From NCBI RefSeq assembly GCF_002777825.1, contig NZ_MEIR01000082.1:102068-166067 (forward strand): a DNA stretch of 64,000 nt, given 5' to 3'. The translations under genes were made by a program, and so were the position numbers. The DNA is from Snodgrassella alvi. GTDB taxonomy: Bacteria; Pseudomonadota; Gammaproteobacteria; Burkholderiales; Neisseriaceae. A model generated the notes under the pieces. It ran no database searches. It was not told the DNA's origin and worked only from the letters and a program-made list of their open reading frames with translations. Positions 8,331-18,208 of the stretch are shown here, piece by piece; position 1 is the first letter of the stretch; each line of letters opens with the position of its first letter.

Positions 8331-10619
8331 ATGTATCTACAAAGCTTCACAATTAAAAATTTCCGCAAGTTCGGGGAACATGACAATGAAGTCATGTTTG
8401 TGAATTCTAAAGAAATATGCCATAACAATTCAGGACACGATATCCCACCACTGGTGTCACCCTCAAGTACGCTGATTATTGGCAAAAACAATACCGGCAA
8501 AACAACGATTACTCATGCTTTAACGATGCTTACTAACAATAAATTATCGATTAAATCCAGTGATTTTAATTTGAGTTATCTGAATAATTTAATAGATACT
8601 TATATAGCAGCCTATCAAAATAAAGACGAAAGCCCTCAACCCAATTTAAAAACGCCTTTAGAAACGCCGAAATTAGAATTTGAGTTAAAAATAAAATTAG
8701 ATCATCCAGACGATGAATATATCCATAATTTATCTCAATTTATGCTGATTGGGAATAATTATAAGGAAGCAATCATTATTAAAGCTATTTACGAGGTGAA
8801 AGAAGAGGCTAATTTTTTTGCTGCGGTTAAAACCTTGGTTCAGCGAAAGCGGCAGGAACCATCTGACAAGACTTCTGAAACGCCTAATGATGAAAAAGTA
8901 GATAAAAGAACGCTGCTGGAAGAAATCCTTAAATTGCTGGATGATAAAAATCAAACGGAATTTAAGTTAAGCTATAAAAATAAAATGGATCAGGAAGTAA
9001 AAAATTTTTCTTTAGATAAACTGATGGAAATCAATTGTATTAAGGCTAATCGCCATCTGAATAAAAATGTTTTAACCGGTGTATTCAAGCGCATTGTTAT
9101 CTCTTTATTCAGCGATGAAGAAAGTGATGGTTTGTTTAATCAGGAGCTGAAAGATATTAATGACATTATCACGGAAAAAGTAGAGCAAAAAAATAAATCG
9201 ATTAGTGAGATACTAAGAGAAATTGAACAATTAAATCACATTGATATGAAACTAAGTGGTAATGTTACTAAAGACGATATTTTAGATAATCTGATTAAGT
9301 ACAGCTTTAGTGATGGCGATAGCTATATACCGGAAGATCAGTTTGGTCTGGGCTATATCAATTTGGTTAATATTATTGGTGAAATCATTGACTATATTAA
9401 TTCCTATGAAGAGAACAGCCATCGCAGCCGCATAAATCTGCTACTGATTGAAGAGCCCGAAGCTTTTATGCATCCACAAATGCAAGAATTTTTTATTAAA
9501 CGCATTGATCTAGCGGTGAATAAAGCAATAAAACAGAAGAGCGCAAACGAAAATCTGGAAAATCTGGCAACTCAGTCACTCAAATGCCAGATTGTGATCA
9601 CTACCCATTCTTCGCATATTGTCAACAGTAAAATTCATAGCAGTAATTCATTCGATAATATCAATTATTTAACAACAGAAAACCGATGCAGCAAGGTGAT
9701 ACCGTTATATGATAAATTATTAACAGAAAGCTCTCAGCCATCCAACTCAAAATCTTCTAAAAAATCAGATGCTAAATCAGACTCAAACAATAGTTCATTA
9801 GATTATAAATTAGATTCTAATGATCTGCTGTTTCTGAAAAAACACATTAAATACAAAGTATCGGAATTGTTTTTTTCAGATGCAGTCATTTTAGTGGAAG
9901 GTACAACTGAGGAAATGTTATTAAATTATTTTCTTGAAAATGATAAAGATTTAAAGAAATATTATATTTCCATATTCATAATTGGTGGTGCCCATGGTAA
10001 AGTATACCTGCCTTTAGTGCAACAATTAAAGATACCTTGCTTGATAATTACTGATATAGATATCAAGCGGTATGACTGCGAGAAAAATAAAACATGTAAA
10101 AACTCAAAATGCCCAACATGCCAAGGTCAGATATCTGAACCTCAGGGATTTAAACAAATTACGTGTTTAAATAACAGAGAAACTACTAATGAAACCCTAA
10201 AATATTTATTCGGAAATAATATTCTAAAAAATAATATGCAATATATAGAAAAAGATAATATATATACTGTATTTCAAAAAGACCAAATTAAGGGGCAATA
10301 TGCCACTAGTCTGGAAGAAGCAATTATTTTAACTAACTATAAAAATGACATGCTTATCAAATCATTAACAAAAGTATTATCAGATCCGCCCCAATATTTT
10401 ATTGATGATCAAAATAATAAAATTAATTATGAATCCTCTTATGAAATTCAGCGGAAGCTTAGCTCCAAAGGAAACAAAGCTAAATTTGCCAGCACACTAC
10501 TCTATAACACGATAATTTCAGACGCAGAATCACCATGTATTTGGCTACCTAATTATATTCGTCATGGATTGAAGTGGTTAAAAAACCAACTGGATAATCA
10601 TTATGGAGAAAAAAAATGA
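8331..10619 (+). CDS. gajA: OLD-family ATPase/TOPRIM endonuclease, GajA-like (Gabija component A)
   Basis: A 762-residue protein with an N-terminal SMC/ABC-like ATPase: MYLQSFTIKNFRKFGEHD start, Walker A GKNNTGKTT (51-59), a signature-like FGLGYINLV segment (about 342), Walker B LLLIEEPEAF (370-379), and switch-like THSSH (425-429). A Ser/Lys-rich linker (about 467-500) leads to a TOPRIM nuclease domain with LVEGTTEE (521-528, metal ligand E523) and DID (D575, D577). Just after the DxD a cysteine cluster C583, C589, C594, C597 suggests a zinc site. Gabija GajA proteins have the same order and cut DNA when nucleotides are depleted. This one is longer than the roughly 580-residue prototype. The stop overlaps the next start by 4 bp. 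Base composition is lower in GC than nearby genes, suggesting transfer. Confidence 0.85.
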   Translation: MYLQSFTIKNFRKFGEHDNEVMFVNSKEICHNNSGHDIPPLVSPSSTLIIGKNNTGKTTITHALTMLTNNKLSIKSSDFNLSYLNNLIDTYIAAYQNKDESPQPNLKTPLETPKLEFELKIKLDHPDDEYIHNLSQFMLIGNNYKEAIIIKAIYEVKEEANFFAAVKTLVQRKRQEPSDKTSETPNDEKVDKRTLLEEILKLLDDKNQTEFKLSYKNKMDQEVKNFSLDKLMEINCIKANRHLNKNVLTGVFKRIVISLFSDEESDGLFNQELKDINDIITEKVEQKNKSISEILREIEQLNHIDMKLSGNVTKDDILDNLIKYSFSDGDSYIPEDQFGLGYINLVNIIGEIIDYINSYEENSHRSRINLLLIEEPEAFMHPQMQEFFIKRIDLAVNKAIKQKSANENLENLATQSLKCQIVITTHSSHIVNSKIHSSNSFDNINYLTTENRCSKVIPLYDKLLTESSQPSNSKSSKKSDAKSDSNNSSLDYKLDSNDLLFLKKHIKYKVSELFFSDAVILVEGTTEEMLLNYFLENDKDLKKYYISIFIIGGAHGKVYLPLVQQLKIPCLIITDIDIKRYDCEKNKTCKNSKCPTCQGQISEPQGFKQITCLNNRETTNETLKYLFGNNILKNNMQYIEKDNIYTVFQKDQIKGQYATSLEEAIILTNYKNDMLIKSLTKVLSDPPQYFIDDQNNKINYESSYEIQRKLSSKGNKAKFASTLLYNTIISDAESPCIWLPNYIRHGLKWLKNQLDNHYGEKK

Positions 10620-12850
10620 GTCTGCAAGAGAATATACGCAATGAAGAGCAACAACTAAAGAAAATATTCACAGCTATTGACGGTGGCAAAAGCTTTATTG
10701 TTCACGCCGGAGCAGGTGCAGGTAAAACCTACACACTGATTGAATCAATTAAGTATATTTTAAGTCATAAATTAAATACTTTACGCAAACACAATCAAAA
10801 AATCATCTGTATTACTTATACCAATGTAGCCGTTGATGAAATCCGGCACCGGCTGGGCGAAAGCCAGTTTGTGCAGGTGTCAACCATTCATGAGATGCTA
10901 TGGCAACAAATTAAATTGTATCAACAATATGAATTGGTTAAACTACATAAAAACAAACTTGAAAAGGAAATAGAAAATACTAAGTTGGAAATAACAGAGC
11001 TAGCTAAAGATGCTGCTAATCTGGCTGATCTCAATACTGAGAAAAATAAACCATTATTCAGGCAGTTTGTACAAGATAACAAAGAAAATTTTTTTAAACT
11101 AGAAAATGAAAAAGCTAAAGCAGATAAATTTAGAACAAGAATGTTTGAATTAGCTCAACCGGATGATTTGAAAAACGCTTTAGATAATGCTCTAAAAAAT
11201 GTTAGCAATTTTAAAAAAATTTTTAAGCTTACTAGCCGGCTGAACAGCTATACACAAGCCTTAGAAAAAATAAATCATCCAGAAGAGCATAAGAGAATAT
11301 CGATAGAATATGACAGTAATTCTAATTCTGATCGTCTGGCCTCAATGAAATTCAGCCACGATACATTGCTCGAATACAGCCTGCAATTAGTTAAACAATA
11401 TAATGTGTTCAGAAAACTGCTCACTGACCAATATCCTTATATTTTTATTGATGAATATCAGGACACTAATGAATCTGTTATCAGGTTGATGGCTTATTTA
11501 CAGCAATACGCCCATCCGGAACGATGGCTGGTAGGGTATTTCGGTGATAGTAAACAAAATATTTATGATAGTGGTGTGGGTAATCATATTGAGGATATTT
11601 ATCGGGAAATATCGGCCGAAGGTAAGGGGGAAATTAAGCTGGAAAAGATTGTTAAAGATTTTAACCGGCGCTCACAGATACAAATTATTAATCTGATTAA
11701 TAAAATCAGAAATGATGAATTGACGCAAAAACCAATTGATCCAGATAGGACAAATGGAAAAGTTGAATTTTACTGCCTTAAAGCAAGAGCTGCTGAAAGA
11801 GATAAGGATAAAGCGATAATTGATCAGTTTATTGCACATCTTGTTCCATCGCTACCGAGTAATGAGCAAATCAATTGTTTGCTATTGCTTAATCGTTCTG
11901 TGGCCAGTATGAGTGGATTTGAACAACTTTATAACGCAATTGGAAAAGCAAAATTTATCCAATGGGATAACCTTAATTCCATGCTGCTTTCACGTATACT
12001 TAATAAATTGCATCCCGCAGTCCTGCGCCTGTATCAATTGGTCACAGCCTATAATAGTTTAAATAATCCGCACACTACTCTGTATGATTTATTCGGCAAT
12101 ACTCAACGTAGCGTTACTTTTGCTGAGGCAGGTAAACTGGTGCAAATCCTTAAAAAACAGCAACCACCTGCTACTTTAAATGAATTTATTCAGAATATTT
12201 CAACCGGCTTAAATCAATTAGCTAAGAAAAAACATAAAAGTGAAAATGACGCAATTAAATTCTGGCTGAAAAACTGCTTTGGGATTAATTATCCTAAGGA
12301 TATAAAGCAAAATAATGCAGGTTTAGCAAACTTATCTTTTGCTGATTATTATATTAATTTTCTGCTGTATGAAGAAATGTATGGAAGCATTAATCATGCA
12401 GAAACCGAAGTTGAAGAAACAGATGATGTGGTTGCCATTAATCAGCAACATATCAGCGACATTCTGGATATTGATTTAAGCCAATGGCTAAGCTGGGTAG
12501 CTTTTATTAATGATGAACATGATAAACAGCAACAAGTGTTATACCATACCTATCACGGCACCAAAGGCGAAGAATATGACAATGTAGTAATAATAATGGA
12601 AAATGATTTTGGCAAAAATAAAAAAAATAAATTTAACAATTACTTTTCCAGCCTGTCTGCTGATGAGAACATTCAGGTTAGAGATGAGGAGGACAAAGAG
12701 CTGGAAAATACACGCAATCTATTCTATACAGCCTGTTCACGAGCACGTAAAAATTTATGGATTCTTTATCTAGATGATATTACTAAAATCAGAGATAAGA
12801 TTAAATTGCTGTTTGGTACGGTTAAAACATTTGAACCTGCCATAGAATAA
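10616..12850 (+). CDS. gajB: UvrD/Rep-like superfamily 1 helicase, GajB-like (Gabija component B)
   Basis: A 744-residue SF1 helicase. Visible motifs: Walker A GAGAGKT (32-38), Ia CITYTNVAVDEI (65-76), Ib STIHE (89-93), II DEYQD (279-283), a GDSKQNIYD segment (about 319), V HGTKGEEYDNV (647-657) and VI FYTACSRARKNL (703-714). Between Ib and II lies a long charged helical insertion (about 100-240, rich in Lys/Glu) predicted to be coiled coil. ATG overlaps the gajA stop (ATGA), so the two are translated together. In Gabija, GajB senses DNA ends and cooperates with GajA. Prototype GajB is near 490 residues, so this is a large form. No gene follows on this strand. Confidence 0.85.
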   Translation: MSLQENIRNEEQQLKKIFTAIDGGKSFIVHAGAGAGKTYTLIESIKYILSHKLNTLRKHNQKIICITYTNVAVDEIRHRLGESQFVQVSTIHEMLWQQIKLYQQYELVKLHKNKLEKEIENTKLEITELAKDAANLADLNTEKNKPLFRQFVQDNKENFFKLENEKAKADKFRTRMFELAQPDDLKNALDNALKNVSNFKKIFKLTSRLNSYTQALEKINHPEEHKRISIEYDSNSNSDRLASMKFSHDTLLEYSLQLVKQYNVFRKLLTDQYPYIFIDEYQDTNESVIRLMAYLQQYAHPERWLVGYFGDSKQNIYDSGVGNHIEDIYREISAEGKGEIKLEKIVKDFNRRSQIQIINLINKIRNDELTQKPIDPDRTNGKVEFYCLKARAAERDKDKAIIDQFIAHLVPSLPSNEQINCLLLLNRSVASMSGFEQLYNAIGKAKFIQWDNLNSMLLSRILNKLHPAVLRLYQLVTAYNSLNNPHTTLYDLFGNTQRSVTFAEAGKLVQILKKQQPPATLNEFIQNISTGLNQLAKKKHKSENDAIKFWLKNCFGINYPKDIKQNNAGLANLSFADYYINFLLYEEMYGSINHAETEVEETDDVVAINQQHISDILDIDLSQWLSWVAFINDEHDKQQQVLYHTYHGTKGEEYDNVVIIMENDFGKNKKNKFNNYFSSLSADENIQVRDEEDKELENTRNLFYTACSRARKNLWILYLDDITKIRDKIKLLFGTVKTFEPAIE

Positions 12851-13078
12851 CCAATTTTTTCATATAACTTTAATTATATTAAGATATTTGACTAAATATA
12901 GAATGGATTTTTGTTGCATCTTTAATGTGGATTAAGGCAAAGATTGCAGTTTAGATTGAGGTGAGTAATTCAATATAATAATTTATTGATACTAAATATC
13001 AGTTGCAGAGAAATTCTGGATATTGTGCTTAATTGAAAAGCTGATATCCAGAATCATTCTTTAAACTAATCAAATATT

Positions 13079-13579
13079 TTACGACAGACGCTGCTGGCAT
13101 TGCTGGCAGATGCCGGTAAGTACGATATGTTCATCATTGAGCATAAAGCCGTTATCGGCCGCGCGCCGGCGCAATGCTGCCCATTCAGAGCTCAGGCTTT
13201 GTTCATCTACGGCGCCACACTGGTTACACACCAGTACAAAATCGCTGTGATGTATATTGTCTTCCTGACAATGGCTGTCACATTCATGCTGTACGTGACG
13301 GCAGAGTATATAGCCGTTAACAGCCGGTATTTTATGCAATACGCCCTGCTCTGCCCAAAAATCCAGTGCCCGATAGGCGGTGGGCGGGGCAACGGTGTTG
13401 CTGCTGTGCTGCTGCATATGTGCCAGTACCTGATAGGCTTTAATTACGCCGTCCATGTTCAATACAATATCCAGTACCTGAGCACGTAGCTGGGTAACGG
13501 TAACGCCCTGTTCTGCGCACTGTGCCATGATACGTGCTTTATCTTCGGCTTTGGATTGCCATGCTAGATTGCTACTCAT
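13079..13579 (-). CDS. zur: Fur-family metal regulator, Zur-like
   Basis: A 166-residue Fur-superfamily repressor. The N-terminal winged helix (about 20-90) contains TVTQLRAQVLDIVLN and TAYRALDFWAEQG. The dimerisation domain has an unusual HECDSHCQEDNIHHSDF stretch rich in Cys/His, then VCNQCG and a terminal ICQQC pair that form the structural zinc site. The DFWAEQG variant and ICQQC tail are more like Zur (zinc) than Fur (iron). Target genes are not visible here. The following SDR gene on the same strand ends 12 bp upstream of it, so they may share a transcript. Confidence 0.82.
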   Translation of the reverse strand: MSSNLAWQSKAEDKARIMAQCAEQGVTVTQLRAQVLDIVLNMDGVIKAYQVLAHMQQHSSNTVAPPTAYRALDFWAEQGVLHKIPAVNGYILCRHVQHECDSHCQEDNIHHSDFVLVCNQCGAVDEQSLSSEWAALRRRAADNGFMLNDEHIVLTGICQQCQQRLS

Positions 13580-13590
13580 GCCTGCCAGCC

Positions 13591-14343
13591 TTATGCCAGA
13601 TCACGGGTGACACTCAGACCGGCAAAGGTTTGTGATACTGGCATGATTTCGATGTTGTTGACATTCATATGGGCAGGGGTTTGATAGAGCCATAACACGG
13701 TATTGGCGATATCTGCCGGTTGCAGATAGCTGATATTTTCATACACGGCTGCGGCCTGTTTGTCGTCTCCGCGAAAGCGCACATTGGAAAATTCAGTATC
13801 ACCACACAGGCCGGGAGCAATATTGGTGACACGAATACGGGTGCCGGCCAGATCGGTACGTAAATTCAGGCTAAACTGGCGTACAAAGGCTTTGGTGGCG
13901 CCATATACATTGCCACCTTTATACGGCCATGCGCCGGCAGTGGAGCCCAGATTAATGATATAACCGGCATTTTTGGCTATCATGCGCGGCAGTATCTGCC
14001 GTGTTACATAGGTTAAGCCAAGGATATTGGTGTGAATCATGGTTTCCCAATCGGCATAGTTTGCCTCCTGAGCTGGCTCCATGCCCAGCGCCAGCCCGGC
14101 ATTATTCACCAGTAAGTCAATATCCGCCCAAGTACCCTGTAAAGAAGCCAAGGCGCTATCGACACTGCTTTTATCGGCCACATCCATTTGTAACGGTAAA
14201 AAGGCTGCGCCCAGCTCAGCCTGTAAATGGTGCAGCTTATCCAGCCGTCGTGCTGCGCCGATTACTTTATAGCCGGCATGAACCAGTACTCGACACATTT
14301 CTGCACCAAAACCGGCAGAAGCGCCTGTAATCAATATTGCCAT
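13591..14343 (-). CDS. short-chain dehydrogenase/reductase, YdfG-like
   Basis: A 250-residue classical SDR. TGASAGFG near the N-terminus is the NAD(P)-binding glycine motif, followed by basic AARRLDKL suggesting NADP. NNAGLALG, a Ser in INLGSTAG, and YGATKAF supply the catalytic Asn, Ser, Tyr and Lys. It resembles YdfG, an NADP-dependent 3-hydroxy acid (L-allo-threonine, malonic semialdehyde) dehydrogenase. The ATG at 14343 was preferred over that at 14352 because AGAAGGA at 14352-14358 sits as a ribosome site. Likely co-transcribed with the zur-like gene. Confidence 0.88.
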   Translation of the reverse strand: MAILITGASAGFGAEMCRVLVHAGYKVIGAARRLDKLHHLQAELGAAFLPLQMDVADKSSVDSALASLQGTWADIDLLVNNAGLALGMEPAQEANYADWETMIHTNILGLTYVTRQILPRMIAKNAGYIINLGSTAGAWPYKGGNVYGATKAFVRQFSLNLRTDLAGTRIRVTNIAPGLCGDTEFSNVRFRGDDKQAAAVYENISYLQPADIANTVLWLYQTPAHMNVNNIEIMPVSQTFAGLSVTRDLA

Positions 14344-14464
14344 ATTCAGCATCCTTCTGTGTTATTTGCCAGATTATGTTTGTCTTCCAGCTACTAATCT
14401 TAGCACGTTCCGGCAGATTTTCTATTAAAGTAAGTAGCTAGTTTAACCAGCTATATAATATAAA

Positions 14465-14484
14465 CCCCGTTGATGCTAACGGGG
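14465..14484 (-). terminator. terminator-like hairpin after pbpG
   Basis: Seven-base stem CCCCGTT / AACGGGG with a six-base loop, followed on the minus strand by TTTATATTATAT. The weak T-tract lowers confidence. Confidence 0.6.
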
Positions 14485-14505
14485 TGGCTAATTACAGACC
14501 AGTAC

Positions 14506-15456
14506 TTACAGAGATTGCTGCATGGCCCATGAGCGCAGTGCGCGGGCATCACTAACCCGGGTTGTGGAACTGGGGGAATTCAGCAGGACAATGGTAACCG
14601 GCTGATTCTGTACGCTGGTCAGTAAAACCATGGAGCGGCCTGCTTCACGGATATAACCGGTTTTTTGCAAGGCAATTGGCCATGCGCCTTCGCGTACCAG
14701 TGCATTGGAATTGCGATACTGTTCTATACGGCCATTACTGGTATATACCGAACCAGAATTATCGGTGGAATACTGTCTGATAAGCGGATACTGGCTGGCA
14801 CCGCGTACCAGTAAGGCCAGATCACGTGCTGTAGCCTGATTACGCGGATCCAGCCCAGTTGGCTCGTAAAAGCGTGCATTGGTCATACCCAGTTCGGCCA
14901 CCTTGCGATTCATGGCATCTACAAATGCGGGCATCCCCCCCGGATAGGTACGTGCCAAGGCGTGGATTGCTCTGTTTTCACTACTCATTAAACCGATATG
15001 CAACAATTCACGCCGGGTCATTACGGTGCCAACCGACAGGCGGCTGGTTGAGTTTTTCAGCCGGTCAATTTCCGCATCGGTGATAGTAATGAGTTCATTC
15101 ATATTCTGGTTGGCATCCAGCACTACCATTGCTGAAACCAGCTTGGAAATGGATGCAATAGAACGTACCTGATTGATGTTTTTCTGGTACAGAATTTCGC
15201 CGGTTTGATTGTTCATAATCAGTGCGGATTGCGAGCTTAATAAAGGGCCGGCAATCTGGGCACGGGTTTCCAGATTAGCATCTGGGTGATTGGTGATAAA
15301 TGAGCTGAGGGTATCAGGCTGACTATCCACCTGCTTTTGTTCGATAAATTTACCGAGGACGTCCAAATCGTTAGCAAAAGTAGGTACTGCAAAAAACAGG
15401 GTACTACTTAACAGGCTTACCCACTGCCAGCGACGCAGACAAGATAAACGTGACAT
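14506..15456 (-). CDS. pbpG: periplasmic D-alanyl-D-alanine endopeptidase (PBP7-type)
   Basis: A 316-residue exported serine peptidase of family S11. The signal peptide (about 1-28, ending VPTFAN) is followed by SISK (S102 nucleophile, K105), SEN (159-161) and KTG (265-267). Proteins of this class cut D-Ala-mDAP cross-links in peptidoglycan during growth and remodelling. The length fits PbpG (about 310) rather than DacA/DacC (about 400), as the C-terminal PBP5 domain and membrane anchor are absent. Monocistronic. Confidence 0.9.
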   Translation of the reverse strand: MSRLSCLRRWQWVSLLSSTLFFAVPTFANDLDVLGKFIEQKQVDSQPDTLSSFITNHPDANLETRAQIAGPLLSSQSALIMNNQTGEILYQKNINQVRSIASISKLVSAMVVLDANQNMNELITITDAEIDRLKNSTSRLSVGTVMTRRELLHIGLMSSENRAIHALARTYPGGMPAFVDAMNRKVAELGMTNARFYEPTGLDPRNQATARDLALLVRGASQYPLIRQYSTDNSGSVYTSNGRIEQYRNSNALVREGAWPIALQKTGYIREAGRSMVLLTSVQNQPVTIVLLNSPSSTTRVSDARALRSWAMQQSL

Positions 15457-15870
15457 GATAACTTCCTTTTTGCCCTTGATTCAGGGTAATTTAATTCTCA
15501 ATTAAGATGCTCATACTGAACGTGAGAGAGGAACAGATTGTTCTGTTGCCTGTGATTAATAGAAGTTTCAGCGTCCAAATATTCAATACATAAATCTGAT
15601 TATATTGCCAATTATAAGACAATTTTAATCGTAACCGAAACTTTCATCAGTTGTTTAGGTAAATAAAAGCTGTTTATAAACGATATTTTAACTAGATTTT
15701 CATTGTTACACCGATTGCTGCAACGGCTAAAACTACATTAGCATTCAGTTTGATATCGCGCTAATAACACTATATACTTATTTTTTGGCTGATTTCGGCT
15801 ATGGTGGTTAACTCTGTATCCGGTCAGGCTCTCTATATATAAGCTCTATTTTCTTGATGAAATCCTGTTT
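15457..15870. other. divergent intergenic region pbpG / clpX
   Basis: 414 bp between two divergent genes, so promoters for both must lie here. The only distinct element is the palindrome GAACAGATTGTTC at 15531-15543. No sigma-32-type promoter could be assigned with confidence for clpX. Confidence 0.45.
15531..15543. promoter_or_regulatory. small palindrome, possible operator
   Basis: GAACA-GAT-TGTTC, a 5-3-5 inverted repeat 75 bp upstream of pbpG. It could bind a dimeric regulator; none is identified. Confidence 0.25.
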
Positions 15871-17145
15871 ATGAGTAAAGAAATTCGTTATTGTTCGTTT
15901 TGCGGGAAACCTGAAAACGATGTTAAAAATTTGATTGAGGGTGAAAACGCATTAATCTGTGATGAATGCGTGGATACATGCAATGACATGCTACATAATC
16001 CGGGTAGTTCTTCTGAAGAAAAAGCTATGTCGGCTTCTGCCGGTTCAGATGCTGGTACCAGTCAGGATAAACTGCCTACGCCGGCGGAAATTGTTGCCAA
16101 TCTTGATCAATATGTGATCGGACAGGAAACAGCAAAAAAATCGCTGGCTGTAGCGGTATACAATCATTACAAACGCTTGCGTCTGGGCAAGGAAGAAGGT
16201 CAGGTAGAGCTGTCCAAATCCAATATTCTGCTGATTGGGCCTACTGGTTCGGGCAAAACGCTGCTGGCTCAGACTCTAGCACGCAAACTGGATGTACCGT
16301 TTGTAATGGCTGATGCCACTACCCTCACTGAAGCAGGTTATGTAGGTGAGGATGTGGAACAAATTATTACTAAATTACTGGGCAAATGTGATTTTGATGT
16401 ACAGAAAGCGCAAAGAGGCATTGTGTACATTGATGAAATCGATAAGATTTCCCGCAAGAGCGATAATCCTTCGATTACACGTGATGTTTCGGGCGAAGGT
16501 GTGCAACAGGCTTTGCTGAAACTAGTAGAAGGTACTGTTGCTTCCGTACCGCCTCAGGGTGGCCGTAAGCATCCTAATCAGGAATTTATTAATGTAGACA
16601 CCACTAATATTCTGTTTATCTGTGGTGGCGCCTTTGCCGGTTTGGAAAAAGTTATCCGCCAACGTACTGAAAAAGGTGGTATTGGTTTTGGTGCGGCGGT
16701 ACATAGTAAAGATGAAAATACCAATATAAGTGAGCTGTTTCAAACGGTGGAACCGGAAGACCTGATTAAATTCGGTTTGATTCCTGAGCTGATTGGTCGT
16801 CTGCCGGTAATTGCCACGTTGACGGAGCTGGATGAAGATGCTTTGATTAATATTCTTACTGAACCGAAAAATGCATTAATCAAGCAGTTTCAGGCGCTGT
16901 TTGCGATGGAAGGTGTGGAGCTACAGGTGCAGCCCTCGGCATTGCGCGCTATTGCCAAGCTGGCCATGGCACGTAAAACCGGAGCGCGTGGCTTGCGCTC
17001 AATTGTGGAAAAAGCCTTGCTGAATACCATGTATGCCTTGCCTGATTTAACTGATGTGAAAAAAGTTGTGGTTAATCAGGATGTGATTGAAAAAGGTGCA
17101 GAACCGGAATGGTTACTGGCTGATGGCAGTGCCTATAAGGGTTAA
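15871..17145 (+). CDS. clpX: ATP-dependent protease ATPase subunit ClpX
   Basis: A 424-residue AAA+ unfoldase that feeds substrates to ClpP. The N-terminal zinc-binding domain has C8, C11, C30, C33. The AAA+ module has Walker A GPTGSGKT (124-131), Walker B VYIDEIDK (about 181), pore-loop GYVGEDVE and sensor 2 GARGLRS near the C-terminus. Full length for the family. clpP is not adjacent, as it lies outside the window or elsewhere. No clear Shine-Dalgarno sequence is seen before the ATG (GATGAAATCC). Confidence 0.97.
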   Translation: MSKEIRYCSFCGKPENDVKNLIEGENALICDECVDTCNDMLHNPGSSSEEKAMSASAGSDAGTSQDKLPTPAEIVANLDQYVIGQETAKKSLAVAVYNHYKRLRLGKEEGQVELSKSNILLIGPTGSGKTLLAQTLARKLDVPFVMADATTLTEAGYVGEDVEQIITKLLGKCDFDVQKAQRGIVYIDEIDKISRKSDNPSITRDVSGEGVQQALLKLVEGTVASVPPQGGRKHPNQEFINVDTTNILFICGGAFAGLEKVIRQRTEKGGIGFGAAVHSKDENTNISELFQTVEPEDLIKFGLIPELIGRLPVIATLTELDEDALINILTEPKNALIKQFQALFAMEGVELQVQPSALRAIAKLAMARKTGARGLRSIVEKALLNTMYALPDLTDVKKVVVNQDVIEKGAEPEWLLADGSAYKG

Positions 17146-17180
17146 AGCGATAAGCTGAAGTTTTGTAGGTATAAATAAAA

Positions 17181-17217
17181 AAAACCGCCTGAAATTTTAA
17201 AATTCAGGCGGTTTTTT
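17181..17217. terminator. terminator after clpX
   Basis: Nine-base stem CCGCCTGAA / TTCAGGCGG flanked by an A-run and a T-run, so it works in both directions for clpX and for the convergent S24 gene. The half-site GCCTGAA also shares the core of DNA uptake sequences. Confidence 0.92.
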
Positions 17218-17348
17218 ATTTGTTCTGGTAAATCAGGCTTGCAGCAGACGCATGCAGCATAAAGTGCCAGCCTCTAAGTTAATCATGCTGGATTGGTGTA
17301 TTTCTTTATCTGATAGCTTTTTCAGGCCAGAACAAAGAGCTATGGGTA

Positions 17349-18026
17349 TTACAGGTATCGGCCAAACCACAAGACCTTGCCGATAATCTGCACATCATCG
17401 CTTTCGCTATCCAGCCGGATTTCAAAACTCGGGTAGGCATCGTTGGCAGAAATCACATTGACTACATTACCCGGCATAAGCTGTAGACGTTTTACCAGTA
17501 AATTGTCGTTGATGCGTAATACATATAAACCATCACGACGGATATAATTCATTTGCTGTACCAGAATGGTATCCCCGTCATTGAGTACACCTTCCATTGA
17601 ATCGCCTTTAACCGAAATAACAGACAAGCCGCTAACTTCCGGGCTAATCATTGAATTAATCCAGTCTTTGCGAAATGCCATGGTGAACATAGGGGTTTCA
17701 TTGGTAACCAGACTACCATGTCCGGCCGCAGCCTCAATCGCGTACCGCGGTACATAAACAAAATCATCGGCATTAACCGGATTGCCCAGCGTATCATGTG
17801 CGGCCTGAGCAGGCTGTTCAGGAAAAGGCTCTCCTTCTCCGGTTAGCAGCCAGTCGATACTGCATCCTTTTAGTTCTTTAATACGCTTTAAAGTTTCCGC
17901 CTTAGGCAAACCGCCTTCATGCCAGATACGGCTGAATCCAGCCATAGTCATATCAATATCTGTGGCAATTTTGGATTGGCGCTCACCCGGCCATAGTGAT
18001 GCTAGACGGTCTTTGAATGTTTGCAT
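17349..18026 (-). CDS. S24-family LexA/CI-like repressor
   Basis: A 225-residue transcriptional regulator. The N-terminal helix-turn-helix (about 1-60: SKIATDIDMTMAGFSRIW) is of the phage-repressor kind, ending in a CSIDWLLTGEG motif. The C-terminal S24 peptidase domain has the Ser in VKGDSMEGVLNDGD (S143) and Lys in LLVKRL (K179); Ala-Gly at 101-102 could be the self-cleavage bond. The start at 18026 is preferred because CTGGAG lies 7 bases upstream; an in-frame extension to 18086 has no ribosome site. It is divergent from a small exported protein gene. No prophage genes are adjacent. DNA damage responsiveness is inferred from the domain only. Confidence 0.85.
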   Translation of the reverse strand: MQTFKDRLASLWPGERQSKIATDIDMTMAGFSRIWHEGGLPKAETLKRIKELKGCSIDWLLTGEGEPFPEQPAQAAHDTLGNPVNADDFVYVPRYAIEAAAGHGSLVTNETPMFTMAFRKDWINSMISPEVSGLSVISVKGDSMEGVLNDGDTILVQQMNYIRRDGLYVLRINDNLLVKRLQLMPGNVVNVISANDAYPSFEIRLDSESDDVQIIGKVLWFGRYL

Positions 18027-18208
18027 ACACAAACTCCAGCAATTTATTAGAAATATCGTCAGTAAATTTATTTTATTATACTTCATTTTTGAAAAAATGA
18101 ATAGTAATTAAACGTTTAAGAAATTTACCTCTTGAAAATTTATTTTTTTCTAATTATTATAGTAAAAATTAAATAATTAATTAGATTTATCTAAATATAG
18201 AGTGGATT

